DNA of 64,000 nucleotides from the NCBI RefSeq assembly GCF_026191635.1, contig NZ_JAKRRW010000003.1:124001-188000 (forward strand), given 5' to 3'. The notes beneath the pieces are model-generated. The model was not told the origin of the DNA and did not search any database. It was given only the letters and a program-made list of their open reading frames with translations. Origin of the DNA: Photobacterium obscurum (GTDB lineage Bacteria; Pseudomonadota; Gammaproteobacteria; Enterobacterales; Vibrionaceae). Position 1 is the first letter of the stretch. Each line of letters begins with the position of its first letter. This document shows, one piece after another, positions 9,410 to 17,801 of this stretch. The translations under genes were made by a program, and so were the position numbers.

Positions 9410-10495
9410 ATGCAGCAGCCAACGACTCCTTTGCCAGTTCAAAGAAAAATCATCCATGTTGATATGGATTGTTTTTTTGCGGCGGTAGAAATGCGTGATA
9501 ACCCTGAGCTAAAGGGGATCCCTATTGCGATCGGCGGACGCTCGGAGCAACGTGGCGTAATTAGCACCTGTAACTATCTTGCCCGTCAGTATGGGGTGCG
9601 CTCAGCGATGCCAACAGCCCAAGCCATGAAGCTGTGCCCGCATCTGACTTTGGTCGCTGGCCGGATGGGGGTGTACAAAGAAGTCTCTCAACAAATCCGG
9701 GCTATCTTTCAGCGCTATACCGATAAAATTGAGCCGTTGTCACTGGATGAAGCTTATTTGGATGTTACGGAGTGCGAGTTATTGCATGGCTCGGCCACTT
9801 TGATTGCTCAGGATATTCGCCGGGCAATTAAAGAAGAGCTGGATCTAACAGCCTCCGCAGGCATCGCGCCGGTAAAGTTTATAGCCAAGATTGCGTCTGA
9901 TCTGAATAAACCGGATGGTCAGTATGTTGTTACTCCGGCTGATGTTCCTGATTTTGTTGCCGATTTGAAGTTAGAAAAAATACCCGGGGTGGGTAAGGTG
10001 ACAATTCAGAAACTGCATGAAAAAGGATTATATGTCGGTAAGGATGTGCAGGCCTATGATCGTCACCTTCTGCTGCAGCAGTTTGGTAAGTTTGGCCATT
10101 CACTCTGGTCCCGTGCCCATGGGGTTGATGACCGTGAAGTTGTGGTTGAGCGGGAGCGGAAGTCGGTGGGCGTCGAACGTACCTTTTCAAAAAATATCAG
10201 TAGCTATGATCAGTGCTGGTTAGTTATTGAAACCTTGTTTCCAGAGCTGGAAAAACGACTTAAACGTGCTCGTCCGGAGCTGAATATTGCCAAGCAGGGG
10301 ATCAAGGTCAAGTTTGCCGATTTTCAGCAAACGACGGTAGAACATAGTCAACCGAGACTCGATAAGGCTCAGTTTGTCGGCCTGCTCAAAGAAGCACTGA
10401 GCCGGCAGAAAGATCGTGAAATCCGGTTGATAGGGATCAGTGTCGGGTTAGAGCAGGGGCTGAAGGCGCAGCAGCTGTCGTTTGAGGGATTTTAG
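9410..10495 (+). CDS. dinB: DNA polymerase IV
   Basis: A Y-family translesion polymerase (361 residues). Seen are [13 protein letters not shown] near residue 18 (metal-binding Asp and steric-gate Phe), the catalytic [10 protein letters not shown], the thumb helix-hairpin-helix segment KIPGVGKVT, and the little-finger domain. The C-terminus QQLSFEGF resembles a beta-clamp binding peptide. The N-terminus is about ten residues longer than the Escherichia coli protein ([19 protein letters not shown]). It stands alone behind a LexA-controlled promoter. Confidence 0.96.
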   Translation: MQQPTTPLPVQRKIIHVDMDCFFAAVEMRDNPELKGIPIAIGGRSEQRGVISTCNYLARQYGVRSAMPTAQAMKLCPHLTLVAGRMGVYKEVSQQIRAIFQRYTDKIEPLSLDEAYLDVTECELLHGSATLIAQDIRRAIKEELDLTASAGIAPVKFIAKIASDLNKPDGQYVVTPADVPDFVADLKLEKIPGVGKVTIQKLHEKGLYVGKDVQAYDRHLLLQQFGKFGHSLWSRAHGVDDREVVVERERKSVGVERTFSKNISSYDQCWLVIETLFPELEKRLKRARPELNIAKQGIKVKFADFQQTTVEHSQPRLDKAQFVGLLKEALSRQKDREIRLIGISVGLEQGLKAQQLSFEGF

Positions 10496-10503
10496 ATACA
10501 TAA

Positions 10504-10527
10504 AAGCGAGTCCCTATGAACTCGCTT
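10504..10527 (-). terminator. Hairpin terminator between dinB and pepD
   Basis: Stem AAGCGAGT (10504-10511) with ACTCGCTT (10520-10527). Read on the minus strand it is followed by a short T-run, so it best serves pepD. Read on the plus strand the T-run is weak. A similar AAAGCGAG hairpin recurs at two other places in the window. Confidence 0.6.
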
Positions 10528-10567
10528 CGTATCACTCGTATCTTTTTATCTGATACTTAGAAGTTTA

Positions 10568-12028
10568 TTACTTCTTCACCGGAATATTCTTCAGGATCGC
10601 AACCATCTGCTCCCAGAATAGACCAACGGTCTCGATGTTCACTTTCTCGTCTGGCGAGTGCGGGAACTTGATGGTCGGTCCGAAAGAGATCATATCCATT
10701 GTAGGGTACGGTTCTTTGAACAGACCACACTCTAGACCGGCATGGATAACCATGATATTTGGTGTTCGGCCATAGATATCGTTATAGGTTTCACGGAACA
10801 GGTGCATCACTTCAGAGTCGGCATCTGGTTTCCAGCCCGGGTAAGCACCAGAGAATTCACACTGGGCTCCTGCTAGTTCAGCAACCGCTTTTAGCATGCC
10901 TTCGACATTGCTGCGACCAGAGTCGATCAACGAGCGGATCAGACATAGAATCGTGATCTTGTCAGCTTCAGTGGTGATCACACCAACGTTCAGTGAAGTC
11001 TCAACCACACCTTCGATGTCATCGCTCATGCGTAGCACACCGTTCGGGCAAGCATTCAGAACCGCATAAAAACGCTTCTGTGCCGTGGCGGTTAGTACAT
11101 CAGCAGGTAATTCAGCTGGCTCGACAAACAGGTTGATATCGGTTTCAACTTTACCTAGCTCGGCAACCAGAATTGACTGGTAGTGGGTGAACAGTTCGTT
11201 CAGCTTGTCGACGTTGGTTGCCGGAAGTGTCACAAGAGCGAATGCTTCACGTGGAATCGCATTACGCAGGCTACCGCCGGTAAGGTTAGTCAGGCGTAGA
11301 CCAAGCTCTTCTGCGTGGGCAAATAGGAAGCGACCCAGCAGTTTGTTGGCATTGCCGCGGCCGGTGTGAATATCACAACCTGAGTGGCCGCCTTTTAGGC
11401 CTTTAATTACCAGTTTAACGGCTGCGTGCTTAGCCGGAACGGCTTCACGCTCGATATCGAGGGTGATAGAGCCATCAACGCCACCAGCACACCCCATGTA
11501 CACTTCACCTTCTTGCTCGGAGTCAGTGTTTAGCAGGATGTCACCTTCCAGCCAGCCTTCTTCAAGGCCGAAAGCACCTGTCATACCGGCTTCTTCGTCG
11601 ATAGTCAGCAGTACTTCCAATGGACCGTGCTCAACATCTTTTGCCGCCAAGACAGCAAGACATGCAGCCATACCCATACCGTTGTCAGCACCCAGCGTTG
11701 TGCCTTTTGCCGTAACCCACTCACCATCAATGTATGGTTGGATAGGATCCTTGGTGAACTCGTGATCGGTATCTTCATTCTTCTGTGGCACCATATCGAT
11801 GTGCGCCTGCAGTACGACACCTTTACGGTCTTCCATACCCGGAGTTGCCGGCTTTTTGATAAATACGTTGCCAACCGCATCACGGCGTACTTCTAGGCCT
11901 TCACCTTCAGCAAATTTGATGATGTGCTGAGCGAGTTGCTCTTCATGCTTGGATGGGTGAGGAATAGAACAGATTTGATCGAAGAATTGCCACACAGGTT
12001 GCGGTGACAGTTGACTGATTTCAGACAC
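10568..12028 (-). CDS. pepD: Aminoacyl-histidine dipeptidase (peptidase D)
   Basis: A 486-residue M20-family metallopeptidase that hydrolyses Xaa-His dipeptides such as carnosine. The di-zinc site motifs are LQAHIDMVPQ, LGADNGMG and the catalytic TIDEEAGMTG. NTDSEQEGEVYMG and the histidine region KGGHSGCDIH are also typical. The start is GTG at 12028 with a GGGAG ribosome-binding site six to seven bases upstream. It is a single gene, and the promoter should lie in the gap toward 12.1 kb. Confidence 0.95.
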   Translation of the reverse strand: MSEISQLSPQPVWQFFDQICSIPHPSKHEEQLAQHIIKFAEGEGLEVRRDAVGNVFIKKPATPGMEDRKGVVLQAHIDMVPQKNEDTDHEFTKDPIQPYIDGEWVTAKGTTLGADNGMGMAACLAVLAAKDVEHGPLEVLLTIDEEAGMTGAFGLEEGWLEGDILLNTDSEQEGEVYMGCAGGVDGSITLDIEREAVPAKHAAVKLVIKGLKGGHSGCDIHTGRGNANKLLGRFLFAHAEELGLRLTNLTGGSLRNAIPREAFALVTLPATNVDKLNELFTHYQSILVAELGKVETDINLFVEPAELPADVLTATAQKRFYAVLNACPNGVLRMSDDIEGVVETSLNVGVITTEADKITILCLIRSLIDSGRSNVEGMLKAVAELAGAQCEFSGAYPGWKPDADSEVMHLFRETYNDIYGRTPNIMVIHAGLECGLFKEPYPTMDMISFGPTIKFPHSPDEKVNIETVGLFWEQMVAILKNIPVKK

Positions 12029-12159
12029 AGCAGTCTCCCTTATAAACTATTGGGCTAATGCGATTCATTAGCTGAATATCAGCAAATGAGCGAGTAAATC
12101 TAGCAGAATAAACTATCGCGATTGCTTCAAGGATACCACTGCGTCTGAAACGGGGATAG

Positions 12160-12315
12160 CTAAATCTTAAAATGCGAAATATGGGCGCCAAGAGTGTGAC
12201 CACTAGCAAGAAGTTGTTCGCTTGCGGCTGCGATTTGTTCGCCCTGCAGCACGGTTTTATGGCTGTAATCGGTGAGCTGCGCAGGTGGATATTGCTCTTT
12301 GCCTAATGACTCTCT
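12160..12315 (-). pseudogene. Possible 3' remnant of a methyl-accepting chemotaxis protein gene
   Basis: Minus-strand translation from the in-frame stop at 12316-12318 to TAG at 12160-12162 gives 51 codons ending QIAAASEQLLASGH, TLGAHISHFKI and stop. The heptad-like AAASEQL and the terminal FKI are typical of the last residues of chemoreceptors. No start codon, HAMP domain or signalling tip is present nearby. I infer the tail of a deleted chemoreceptor gene left between pepD and the next unit. The similarity is by eye and the stretch is short. Confidence 0.4.
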
Positions 12316-12452
12316 CTATCGTGATCGCTTGTTGGAATTGACAGCTGGTTGTATATGCGCGTGTTGAATATTGTATGTTGCAGTAGCGTAATGGTTTAAG
12401 TAAGGCGGTGTTAAACGTTAGTCGCGAGAGGGTAAACCTGGGATAATCAAAG

Positions 12453-12469
12453 CTGTAATTAAATTACAG
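12453..12469 (+). promoter_or_regulatory. HexR-like operator 1
   Basis: CTGTAATTAAATTACAG is a perfect 17-base palindrome. It fits the HexR operator as I recall it from gammaproteobacteria (TGTAAT, three A/T, ATTACA). It lies about 75 bases upstream of a second, overlapping copy at the promoter at 12527-12555. Confidence 0.6.
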
Positions 12470-12503
12470 AAAAGAGAGATCTGTAGCACGCAAAATCAAA
12501 AAG

Positions 12504-12519
12504 TGTGACGGAGTTAAAG
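12504..12519 (+). promoter_or_regulatory. Possible weak CRP site
   Basis: A clear TGTGA half-site (12504-12508) is followed six bases later by a poor second half (TAAAG). It sits just upstream of the -35 of the putative small RNA promoter. Only half of the consensus is convincing. Confidence 0.3.
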
Positions 12520-12526
12520 AAAAAGC

Positions 12527-12555
12527 TTGTAATTTAATTACGTGGTGGTTATAGT
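12527..12555 (+). promoter_or_regulatory. Promoter of a putative small RNA with HexR-like operator 2
   Basis: TTGTAA (12527-12532), a 17-base spacer and TATAGT (12550-12555) predict a start near 12562. TGTAATTTAATTACG (12528-12542) is a second HexR-like palindrome with one mismatch in its last base. It overlaps the -35 element, a position suited to repression. Confidence 0.65.
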
Positions 12556-12709
12556 TGCACCATCTTCTGTTGAAGAACAAACAACACAGCAAACCGCTCA
12601 GGATGAGCCCGAGATATCGCCTCCAAGGAACTGAGATTAAGTCAAGCCATGAAGGCTGAGCACTAAACGTTTTATGTGTTTTGATAACTTAATATTTAAG
12701 GTGATAAAG

Positions 12710-12799
12710 ATGAAAGTATTTAACTCTGTAACAAACTTCTGGAATAACCGTTCTGTTTACACTGGTAACTTCCACTACCCGAGCTCTTTCGGCTACTAA
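12710..12799 (+). CDS. 29-residue micropeptide, VcdP-like candidate
   Basis: ATG at 12710 with AAGGTGA five bases upstream opens a 29-codon frame. It begins MKVFNSVTNFWNNRSVY and ends HYPSSFGY before TAA 12797-12799. The peptide is basic and aromatic (three Phe, three Tyr, one Trp), with no signal peptide and no membrane helix, so a cytoplasmic partner is likely. A strong ribosome-binding site, independent promoter and terminator argue that it is real despite its size. The 29-residue length equals that recalled for VcdP, which activates citrate synthase. I have not verified sequence similarity. Confidence 0.65.
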   Translation: MKVFNSVTNFWNNRSVYTGNFHYPSSFGY

Positions 12800-12918
12800 T
12801 TTCTGATACTGTGCTCAATACTTCGATGGTATTAGGGCATGGTATTTTGAACAGTATTGTTCACCCCCTTTGTTAAGAATTTAGAATACCCATTATTTGG
12901 TTGTTCATCACATTCTTC

Positions 12919-12948
12919 CGCCACTCCCACTTGGAGTGGCGTTTTTTT
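12919..12948 (+). terminator. Strong terminator of the putative small RNA
   Basis: A 9-bp stem CGCCACTCC (12919-12927) with GGAGTGGCG (12933-12941) and a CACTT loop is followed by seven T residues. This is the type of 3' end used by Hfq-binding RNAs. Confidence 0.92.
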
Positions 12949-13216
12949 ATCTCCCTCCTCACTCTCTGTTACAAACCCCTAACAGGTTAATATCACCATG
13001 TACTCGATTACATACAATTCTAAGCGATAAATCCAACATTAACTTGATGCATATTATCGTTTGCGTCGAGGGGAAAAATGTTGAATGGTGAAAAATTCAT
13101 CATAAGAGGACTTGCTTAACATGTTGATTTTTATTGATTTATTTTTATGCTGATTTGTGGTTGGTCGGTTTTTTATTCGGTTAGGCAAATGTGCTGCTGA
13201 TAGTTGCGTTATTTTC

Positions 13217-13280
13217 TGGAAATTGCTGGCTAAGCAACATATAATCGCCCCCCAAAAATGGAGGACGCAAACGTTTTCTA
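13217..13280 (+). promoter_or_regulatory. Purine permease promoter with PurR operator
   Basis: TATAAT at 13240-13245 with a modest -35 (TGGAAA 13217-13222, 17-base spacer) predicts a start near 13252. ACGCAAACGTTTTCTA (13265-13280) matches the PurR operator consensus closely and lies about 13 bases downstream of that start, where bound repressor would block transcription. The operator also argues against a protein start at 13258. Confidence 0.82.
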
Positions 13281-13329
13281 TTTTTCAAGATTTTTGATGC
13301 TGCGTATTATCTCCAAGGAATCGAGAGCA

Positions 13330-14619
13330 ATGCTTGAGAAACTATTCAAACTGCAAGAGCACGGTACGGATGTTCGCACCGAAGTGTTGGCGGGTCTCAC
13401 CACCTTCCTGACCATGGCCTACATCATCTTTGTCAACCCGACGATGCTGGCAACCACAGGGATGGATCAGGGGGCTGTTTTTGTCGCAACCTGTTTGGCT
13501 GCAATGGTCGGCTGTTTTATTATGGGTTTTGTTGCAAACTATCCTGTCGCTCAGGCGCCGGGGATGGGGCTGAATGCTTTCTTTACCTATAGTGTTGTTT
13601 TAGGTATGGGGCATACGTGGCAGGTAGCACTGGCCGCTGTATTCTTATCTGGTCTTTGCTTTATCGCTTTGAGCGTGTTGCGGGTACGCGAATGGATTAT
13701 TAATGCAATACCAATGGCACTACGTACCGGGATCTCGGCGGGTATCGGTTTATTCCTGGCATTCATCGCGCTGCAGAGCTCAGGTATTGTGGTTGATAAC
13801 CCTGCAACATTAGTCCATGTCGGCGACTTGACCAGCTTCCCTGCTGTGATGGCGGCATTAGGCTTTTTCCTGACAATTGCCTTGGTTCACCGTGGTTATA
13901 AGGCAGCGGTACTGATTGCTATTTTGTCAGTGACAGTATTGGGCGTGCTGTTTGGTGAGATCACTTATGGCGGTGTCATGTCTATGCCACCAAGTCTGGC
14001 ACCAACATTCATGCAGATGGATTTTAGCGGGGCACTGGAAGTCGGCCTGGTCTCAGTCGTGTTTGCTTTCCTGTTTGTTGACCTGTTTGATACTGCAGGA
14101 ACATTGGTTGGTGTCGCGACAAAAGCGGACCTAATTGACAAAGAGGGTAAGCTTCCACGCCTTAACCGCGCGTTGCTTGCTGATAGTACGGCAACATCGG
14201 TTGGAGCCGTTCTTGGTACTTCCAATACGACATCGTTTGTTGAAAGTGTGTCGGGAGTTGCAGTCGGTGGCCGTACTGGTTTGACAGCCGTGACGGTGGG
14301 CGTACTATTCTTTTTGGCATTGTTCTTTGCTCCGCTGGCGGGTATGGTTCCGGCCTATGCGACAGCGGGTGCCTTGTTCTATGTTGCCATTCTGATGATG
14401 TCAGGTTTGGTGAGTGTAGACTGGCGTGACTTAACAGAAGCCGCCCCTGTGGTTGTAGTTTGCCTGTTAATGCCGCTAACATACTCTATTGCTGAAGGTA
14501 TCGGCCTTGGCTTTATCACTTATGCTGCCGTTAAGGCTATGAGTGGCAAGGGAAGAGATGTAAATGTTAGCGTTTGGGTTATTGCTGCCCTGTTTCTTGC
14601 TAAAATTATCTTCTTATAA
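13330..14619 (+). CDS. NCS2-family purine permease (adenine/guanine/hypoxanthine type)
   Basis: A 429-residue polytopic membrane protein of the AzgA-like branch of NCS2, a proton symporter for purine bases. Typical features are the N-terminal TEVLAGLTTFLTMAYIIFVNP, the QAPGMGLNAFF substrate motif, and DLFDTAGTLVGVA. The ATG at 13330 has AAGGAA nine bases upstream. An in-frame ATG at 13258 would put the PurR operator inside the gene and adds a non-family leader. gpt follows after 53 bases with no terminator, so import and salvage are probably co-expressed. Confidence 0.9.
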   Translation: MLEKLFKLQEHGTDVRTEVLAGLTTFLTMAYIIFVNPTMLATTGMDQGAVFVATCLAAMVGCFIMGFVANYPVAQAPGMGLNAFFTYSVVLGMGHTWQVALAAVFLSGLCFIALSVLRVREWIINAIPMALRTGISAGIGLFLAFIALQSSGIVVDNPATLVHVGDLTSFPAVMAALGFFLTIALVHRGYKAAVLIAILSVTVLGVLFGEITYGGVMSMPPSLAPTFMQMDFSGALEVGLVSVVFAFLFVDLFDTAGTLVGVATKADLIDKEGKLPRLNRALLADSTATSVGAVLGTSNTTSFVESVSGVAVGGRTGLTAVTVGVLFFLALFFAPLAGMVPAYATAGALFYVAILMMSGLVSVDWRDLTEAAPVVVVCLLMPLTYSIAEGIGLGFITYAAVKAMSGKGRDVNVSVWVIAALFLAKIIFL

Positions 14620-14672
14620 CAGTTTATAAATATACCCAGCGACAATTTCGCTGATTCAGAGGTTCATCGGAT

Positions 14673-15131
14673 ATGAGTAATAAATTCGTCATCACTTGGG
14701 ACAACATGCAAATGTACACTCGTCAGCTGGCAGAGAAACTGCTACCTGCTGATCAGTGGAAAGGTATTATTGCTGTTAGTCGTGGTGGTCTAGTTCCTTC
14801 TGCGATCCTGGCTCGTGAACTAAATATCCGTCATGTTGATACGGTATGTATTTCAAGCTACGACCATGACCACCAGCGTGAAATGAAAGTGCTGAAGAAG
14901 GCCGATGGTGATGGTGAAGGCTTCATCGTCGTCGATGATCTGGTTGATACTGGCGGTACGGCTGAGATGATCCGCGAGATGTACCCACGCGCCAAGTTTG
15001 TAACTGTGTGTGCCAAGCCAGCCGGTAGGCACCTGGTTGATGACTACGTCGTTGATATTGCTCAGGACACTTGGATCGAGCAGCCATGGGATATGGCTGT
15101 GACTTATGTTGATCCTATCGCTAAAAAATAA
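14673..15131 (+). CDS. gpt: Xanthine-guanine phosphoribosyltransferase
   Basis: A 152-residue cytoplasmic salvage enzyme that converts guanine, xanthine and less well hypoxanthine to nucleotides with PRPP. The PRPP-binding motif [12 protein letters not shown] is near residues 86-98, and [16 protein letters not shown] matches the N-terminal loop of the family. The length matches the Escherichia coli enzyme. It follows the purine permease and is closed by a strong terminator. Confidence 0.96.
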   Translation: MSNKFVITWDNMQMYTRQLAEKLLPADQWKGIIAVSRGGLVPSAILARELNIRHVDTVCISSYDHDHQREMKVLKKADGDGEGFIVVDDLVDTGGTAEMIREMYPRAKFVTVCAKPAGRHLVDDYVVDIAQDTWIEQPWDMAVTYVDPIAKK

Positions 15132-15150
15132 TGGCGATAATAGACGCATA

Positions 15151-15179
15151 AAAAAGGGAGCCGGCGGCTCCCTTTTTTT
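15151..15179 (+). terminator. gpt terminator
   Basis: Stem GGGAGCC/GGCTCCC with a GGC loop, flanked by A5 and T7, 19 bases after the gpt stop. The A/T symmetry lets it also serve the converging minus-strand gene. Confidence 0.92.
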
Positions 15180-15204
15180 GTTGCTAGTCAATGGCTAAAA
15201 GAGG

Positions 15205-15498
15205 TTAGCGCATCGCGCGGATATCAGACAGTGATTCGCCATTGGGCTTGTTTCGGTAATAATTATTGTAGTTAATCAGGTCAATCATATCTTTACCGGT
15301 TAACTTACATTTTCTATCAAGCTTGGTTTGATACGAGTTCGCAATTTGTTCGCCGGATGCATCTAGACATACGGCTATCTTGGCATTGACGGCACCTGAT
15401 GCTTCTCCGGGGTTTCCACCGAGAACGCCACCACTGCCGAAGGCGAGCACCGACGTTGACATAAACATCATGCTGCAAAAAAGAAGTATTCTGCTCAT
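15205..15498 (-). CDS. Small secreted protein of unknown function
   Basis: 97 residues with a clear signal peptide (MSRILLFCSMMFMSTSVLA, cleavage before FGSGG). The mature part of about 78 residues contains two cysteines about 20 apart (VCLDASG and RKCKL), fit for a periplasmic disulfide, and a Gly-rich start. I do not recognise the family. It is a lone gene between the gpt terminator and the divergent frsA. Two other small secreted proteins in this window share the two-cysteine pattern. Confidence 0.7.
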   Translation of the reverse strand: MSRILLFCSMMFMSTSVLAFGSGGVLGGNPGEASGAVNAKIAVCLDASGEQIANSYQTKLDRKCKLTGKDMIDLINYNNYYRNKPNGESLSDIRAMR

Positions 15499-15704
15499 AT
15501 GTATACCACCTAACGGACTACTGATAGTAGTATCAGCATAGCTCAGGATGATAAATCAGTAGAAAATATTGGGCGTGTATAGGTGCTCTGTCTTATTCAT
15601 AAGACTCAGTATCTTGACGTTATAGGAGAGGTGCTAGTCTGAGTTTTTGCCTGAACATTGTTTTCCCCAAACTTTTTTTGTTTTTTTGCGCACACTGTAA
15701 CTGA

Positions 15705-15732
15705 TTGTTGGGTGGTATACTTTTGGTATAAA
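15705..15732 (+). promoter_or_regulatory. Candidate frsA promoter
   Basis: TTGTTG (15705-15710), a 16-base spacer and TATAAA (15727-15732) lie about 110 bases before the frsA start. A six-codon ORF (15810-15830) ends just before the frsA ribosome-binding site and may be chance. Confidence 0.45.
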
Positions 15733-15842
15733 TATCTTTGCGCTAGTTAACAGAGCCCTTTGGTGTCAGCGGTTTTTCACTGACCTTCGTGTCGGATTCA
15801 GGGGGCGTTATGCGTGAAAATGTCAAATGATTGGAGCTTACT

Positions 15843-17102
15843 GTGTCTGAACCTTCCAAAACTAACTTATCTGAAAAGCTGTTTGCACCGCGGCAAACTT
15901 CGAAAGAAACCTCCAGTTTGGTGAAACTGGCCAATGTTTCTTCAACGCCGATGCATAATGCAATTGATGGTGATAGCGAACTGGGCTGGTATCGGGTACT
16001 AAGGCGTCCGCAATGGGCGTGGCAGGGAATTGATCCAATTGAAATGGAGGCGATCTTTTCCCGTATGGCTAACTCGGAAGCACCGCGTACCAATGATGAA
16101 CTGCTTGATACCGTGATCGGCTACAAGCCAGGTAACTGGATTTATGAGTGGTGTCAATCCGGGGCGATGTATCAGAAAGCGGCCCGCGAGCTGGTTAATG
16201 CCGGAAAGGTTGATAAAGCGGCGGAAGTACTGCTGACTGCCAGCATGTATTACAGTGTGGCTGCTTATCCGCACCTGAAGGGGGATGCCCTGGCTGCGCA
16301 GGCCGAGGTACAGGCGAACCAGACTTACCGTGAAGCCATGGAACATATGTCCCATAAAATGAAAACGATTGATGTGAAGTATGAAGGCAAGACTTTCCAG
16401 GCGTTTATTCACTTGCCGCGGACTGATAAATTGCTGCCAACAGTAATCGTCAGCGGTGGCCTCGATACCCTTCAGTCGGATCTTTGGCGTTTATACCATG
16501 ATTATCTAGGGCCGGCAGGTTTTGCAATGGTGACTTTGGATATGCCCTCTGTCGGACATAGTGCCGCATGGCCACTGACTGAAGATACCAGCCGATTGCA
16601 TCAGGCATTGGTACAGCAAATACGTGATGTGCCGTGGGTTGATAATACCCGAGTCGCTATGCTGGGTTTGCGCTTTGGCGGTAATGCGGCTATTCGCTTG
16701 GGCTTTCTAGAGCCAACCCGGCTTAAAACCTGCATCAGCCTTGGTGGTGCAATTCACTCGGTGCTAGCTGAACCGAAGCGCCTTGATGCGATGCCTAGAA
16801 TGTATCTTGATATGATCGCCTCGCGTATGGGCAAGAATGCGGTTTCCCGGGCTAGCCTGACATCTCACCTGCCGGCTTGGTCTCTCAAGCAGCAGGGGCT
16901 GCTTGGCCGTCGCAAGACAGAAGTACCGATGCTAGGTATCAGCCTTCGAAATGATCCTATCTGTACCGAGTTTGATAATCAGCTGATTGCGATGTCTAGC
17001 CGAGGCGGTAAGGCAATGACATTGCCAGAAAAGCCGCTACATGATGGTTACCATCGTTCTTTGGTGGCCGTTGTTGACTGGCTGAAAGAAAAATTAGCAT
17101 AA
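15843..17102 (+). CDS. frsA: FrsA, alpha/beta-hydrolase-fold partner of EIIA-Glc
   Basis: FrsA (YafA) was described as binding unphosphorylated EIIA-Glc and shifting the balance between fermentation and respiration. GTG 15843 with GGAG six bases upstream gives 419 residues starting VSEPSKTNLSEKLF, in line with the family. GYKPGNWIYEW and the hydrolase fold follow (VSGGLDTLQSDLW, TLDMPSVGHS). The usual nucleophile elbow GxSxG reads GLRFGG here, with Arg replacing Ser, as I recall for the Escherichia coli protein. Its PTS partner gene crr lies 20 kb away in this window. crl follows. Confidence 0.92.
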   Translation: MSEPSKTNLSEKLFAPRQTSKETSSLVKLANVSSTPMHNAIDGDSELGWYRVLRRPQWAWQGIDPIEMEAIFSRMANSEAPRTNDELLDTVIGYKPGNWIYEWCQSGAMYQKAARELVNAGKVDKAAEVLLTASMYYSVAAYPHLKGDALAAQAEVQANQTYREAMEHMSHKMKTIDVKYEGKTFQAFIHLPRTDKLLPTVIVSGGLDTLQSDLWRLYHDYLGPAGFAMVTLDMPSVGHSAAWPLTEDTSRLHQALVQQIRDVPWVDNTRVAMLGLRFGGNAAIRLGFLEPTRLKTCISLGGAIHSVLAEPKRLDAMPRMYLDMIASRMGKNAVSRASLTSHLPAWSLKQQGLLGRRKTEVPMLGISLRNDPICTEFDNQLIAMSSRGGKAMTLPEKPLHDGYHRSLVAVVDWLKEKLA

Positions 17103-17263
17103 AGCGATATTGTGACGGTTGCGCTTGAATGTAAATAATTTGTTGCTATCTCTTGGCTTTATGGCTTAAATGGAATAACTGCAGGCAGAAACCAAGTTGT
17201 TATTGTGTTTTGGGGCTGCTGAGCACCTGTTATTGTGTTATTGACTATGGATGGAGATACGCT

Positions 17264-17668
17264 ATGACTACAAATATTACATTTCCGCCTCATGGCCGCT
17301 TGATGACTAAACTGACGGCGTTGGGGCCATACTTGCGTCAGAAGCAGTCTTCAGAAGGTCATTTCTTTTTTGATTGCCTGGCCAGTTGCATCAGTGCTAA
17401 GAAGGCGCCGGAAGAGCGTGAGTTCTGGGGCTGGTGGCTCATTCTGACGGCTACAGATACCGGCTTTGAATATCGCTATTATTTTGGTCGTTATGACAGC
17501 AAAGGGGATTGGGTTAAAGAAAACCTTCCGGCCAAGCATGAACAGGCGGTGTTGCAGACACTCGATGACTTTTATGCCAAGCTGACTGAACTACTGAATA
17601 ATGAGTTTGAACTGGATGTCTCGGCTGCGGGAGAGCTCGAGGAAGCAGAACTCGGAACCGTTGCCTGA
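17264..17668 (+). CDS. crl: Sigma factor-binding protein Crl
   Basis: Crl helps RpoS bind core RNA polymerase and so favours stationary-phase transcription. ATG 17264 with GGAG seven bases upstream gives 134 residues, the family length. Conserved segments are LTALGPYLRQ, FFFDCLA and REFWGWW. A longer frame from 17153 would add a Cys-rich, non-family leader. The frsA-crl-proBA neighbourhood is usual in Vibrionaceae. The acidic C-terminal tail is unremarkable. Confidence 0.94.
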   Translation: MTTNITFPPHGRLMTKLTALGPYLRQKQSSEGHFFFDCLASCISAKKAPEEREFWGWWLILTATDTGFEYRYYFGRYDSKGDWVKENLPAKHEQAVLQTLDDFYAKLTELLNNEFELDVSAAGELEEAELGTVA

Positions 17669-17707
17669 TCCTCTCCGAACCGACAGTCCTCAGCTTGATG
17701 AAAGATT

Positions 17708-17734
17708 AATGCGCTTTTATAGCGCATTTTTCTT
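17708..17734 (+). terminator. crl terminator
   Basis: Stem AATGCGCT (17708-17715) with AGCGCATT (17721-17728), a TTTAT loop, and a following TTTTCTT tract, 40 bases after the crl stop. Confidence 0.8.
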
Positions 17735-17801
17735 GTGATCTACCTAGGGGATTGATAAAACATCTGGACATAAATTTATTCATCACAACTGTTTAATCCC
17801 A

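Larger units (their letters stand above)
12562..12948 (+). ncRNA. Putative dual-function small RNA (VcdRP-like), about 390 nt
   Basis: This unit has its own promoter, a 150-base leader, a 29-codon ORF with a strong ribosome-binding site, about 120 bases of 3' sequence and a strong terminator. No long gene is possible in it. The layout, including the peptide length, is what I recall for VcdRP of Vibrio cholerae, an RNA that represses PTS sugar importers and encodes a 29-residue peptide acting on citrate synthase. A C5 run at 12864-12868 could be a seed for G-rich ribosome-binding sites. Homology is inferred from architecture, not from alignment. An alternative is a short mRNA encoding only the peptide. 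Confidence 0.6.

Noticed and set aside
12453..12542. The two palindromes as TyrR or ArgR boxes
   Set aside because: TyrR needs TGTAAA-N6-TTTACA and ArgR boxes are paired 18-mers around AATTATTCAT; the TGTAATT/AATTACA symmetry fits HexR better.
12897..13091. 64-codon plus-strand frame after the small RNA terminator
   Set aside because: It starts upstream of a strong terminator and spans it, with no ribosome-binding site and low-complexity content.
16600..16720. Arg in place of the nucleophile Ser in FrsA as a mutation
   Set aside because: As I recall, the Escherichia coli FrsA also has GFRFG at this position, so it is a family feature rather than a local defect.
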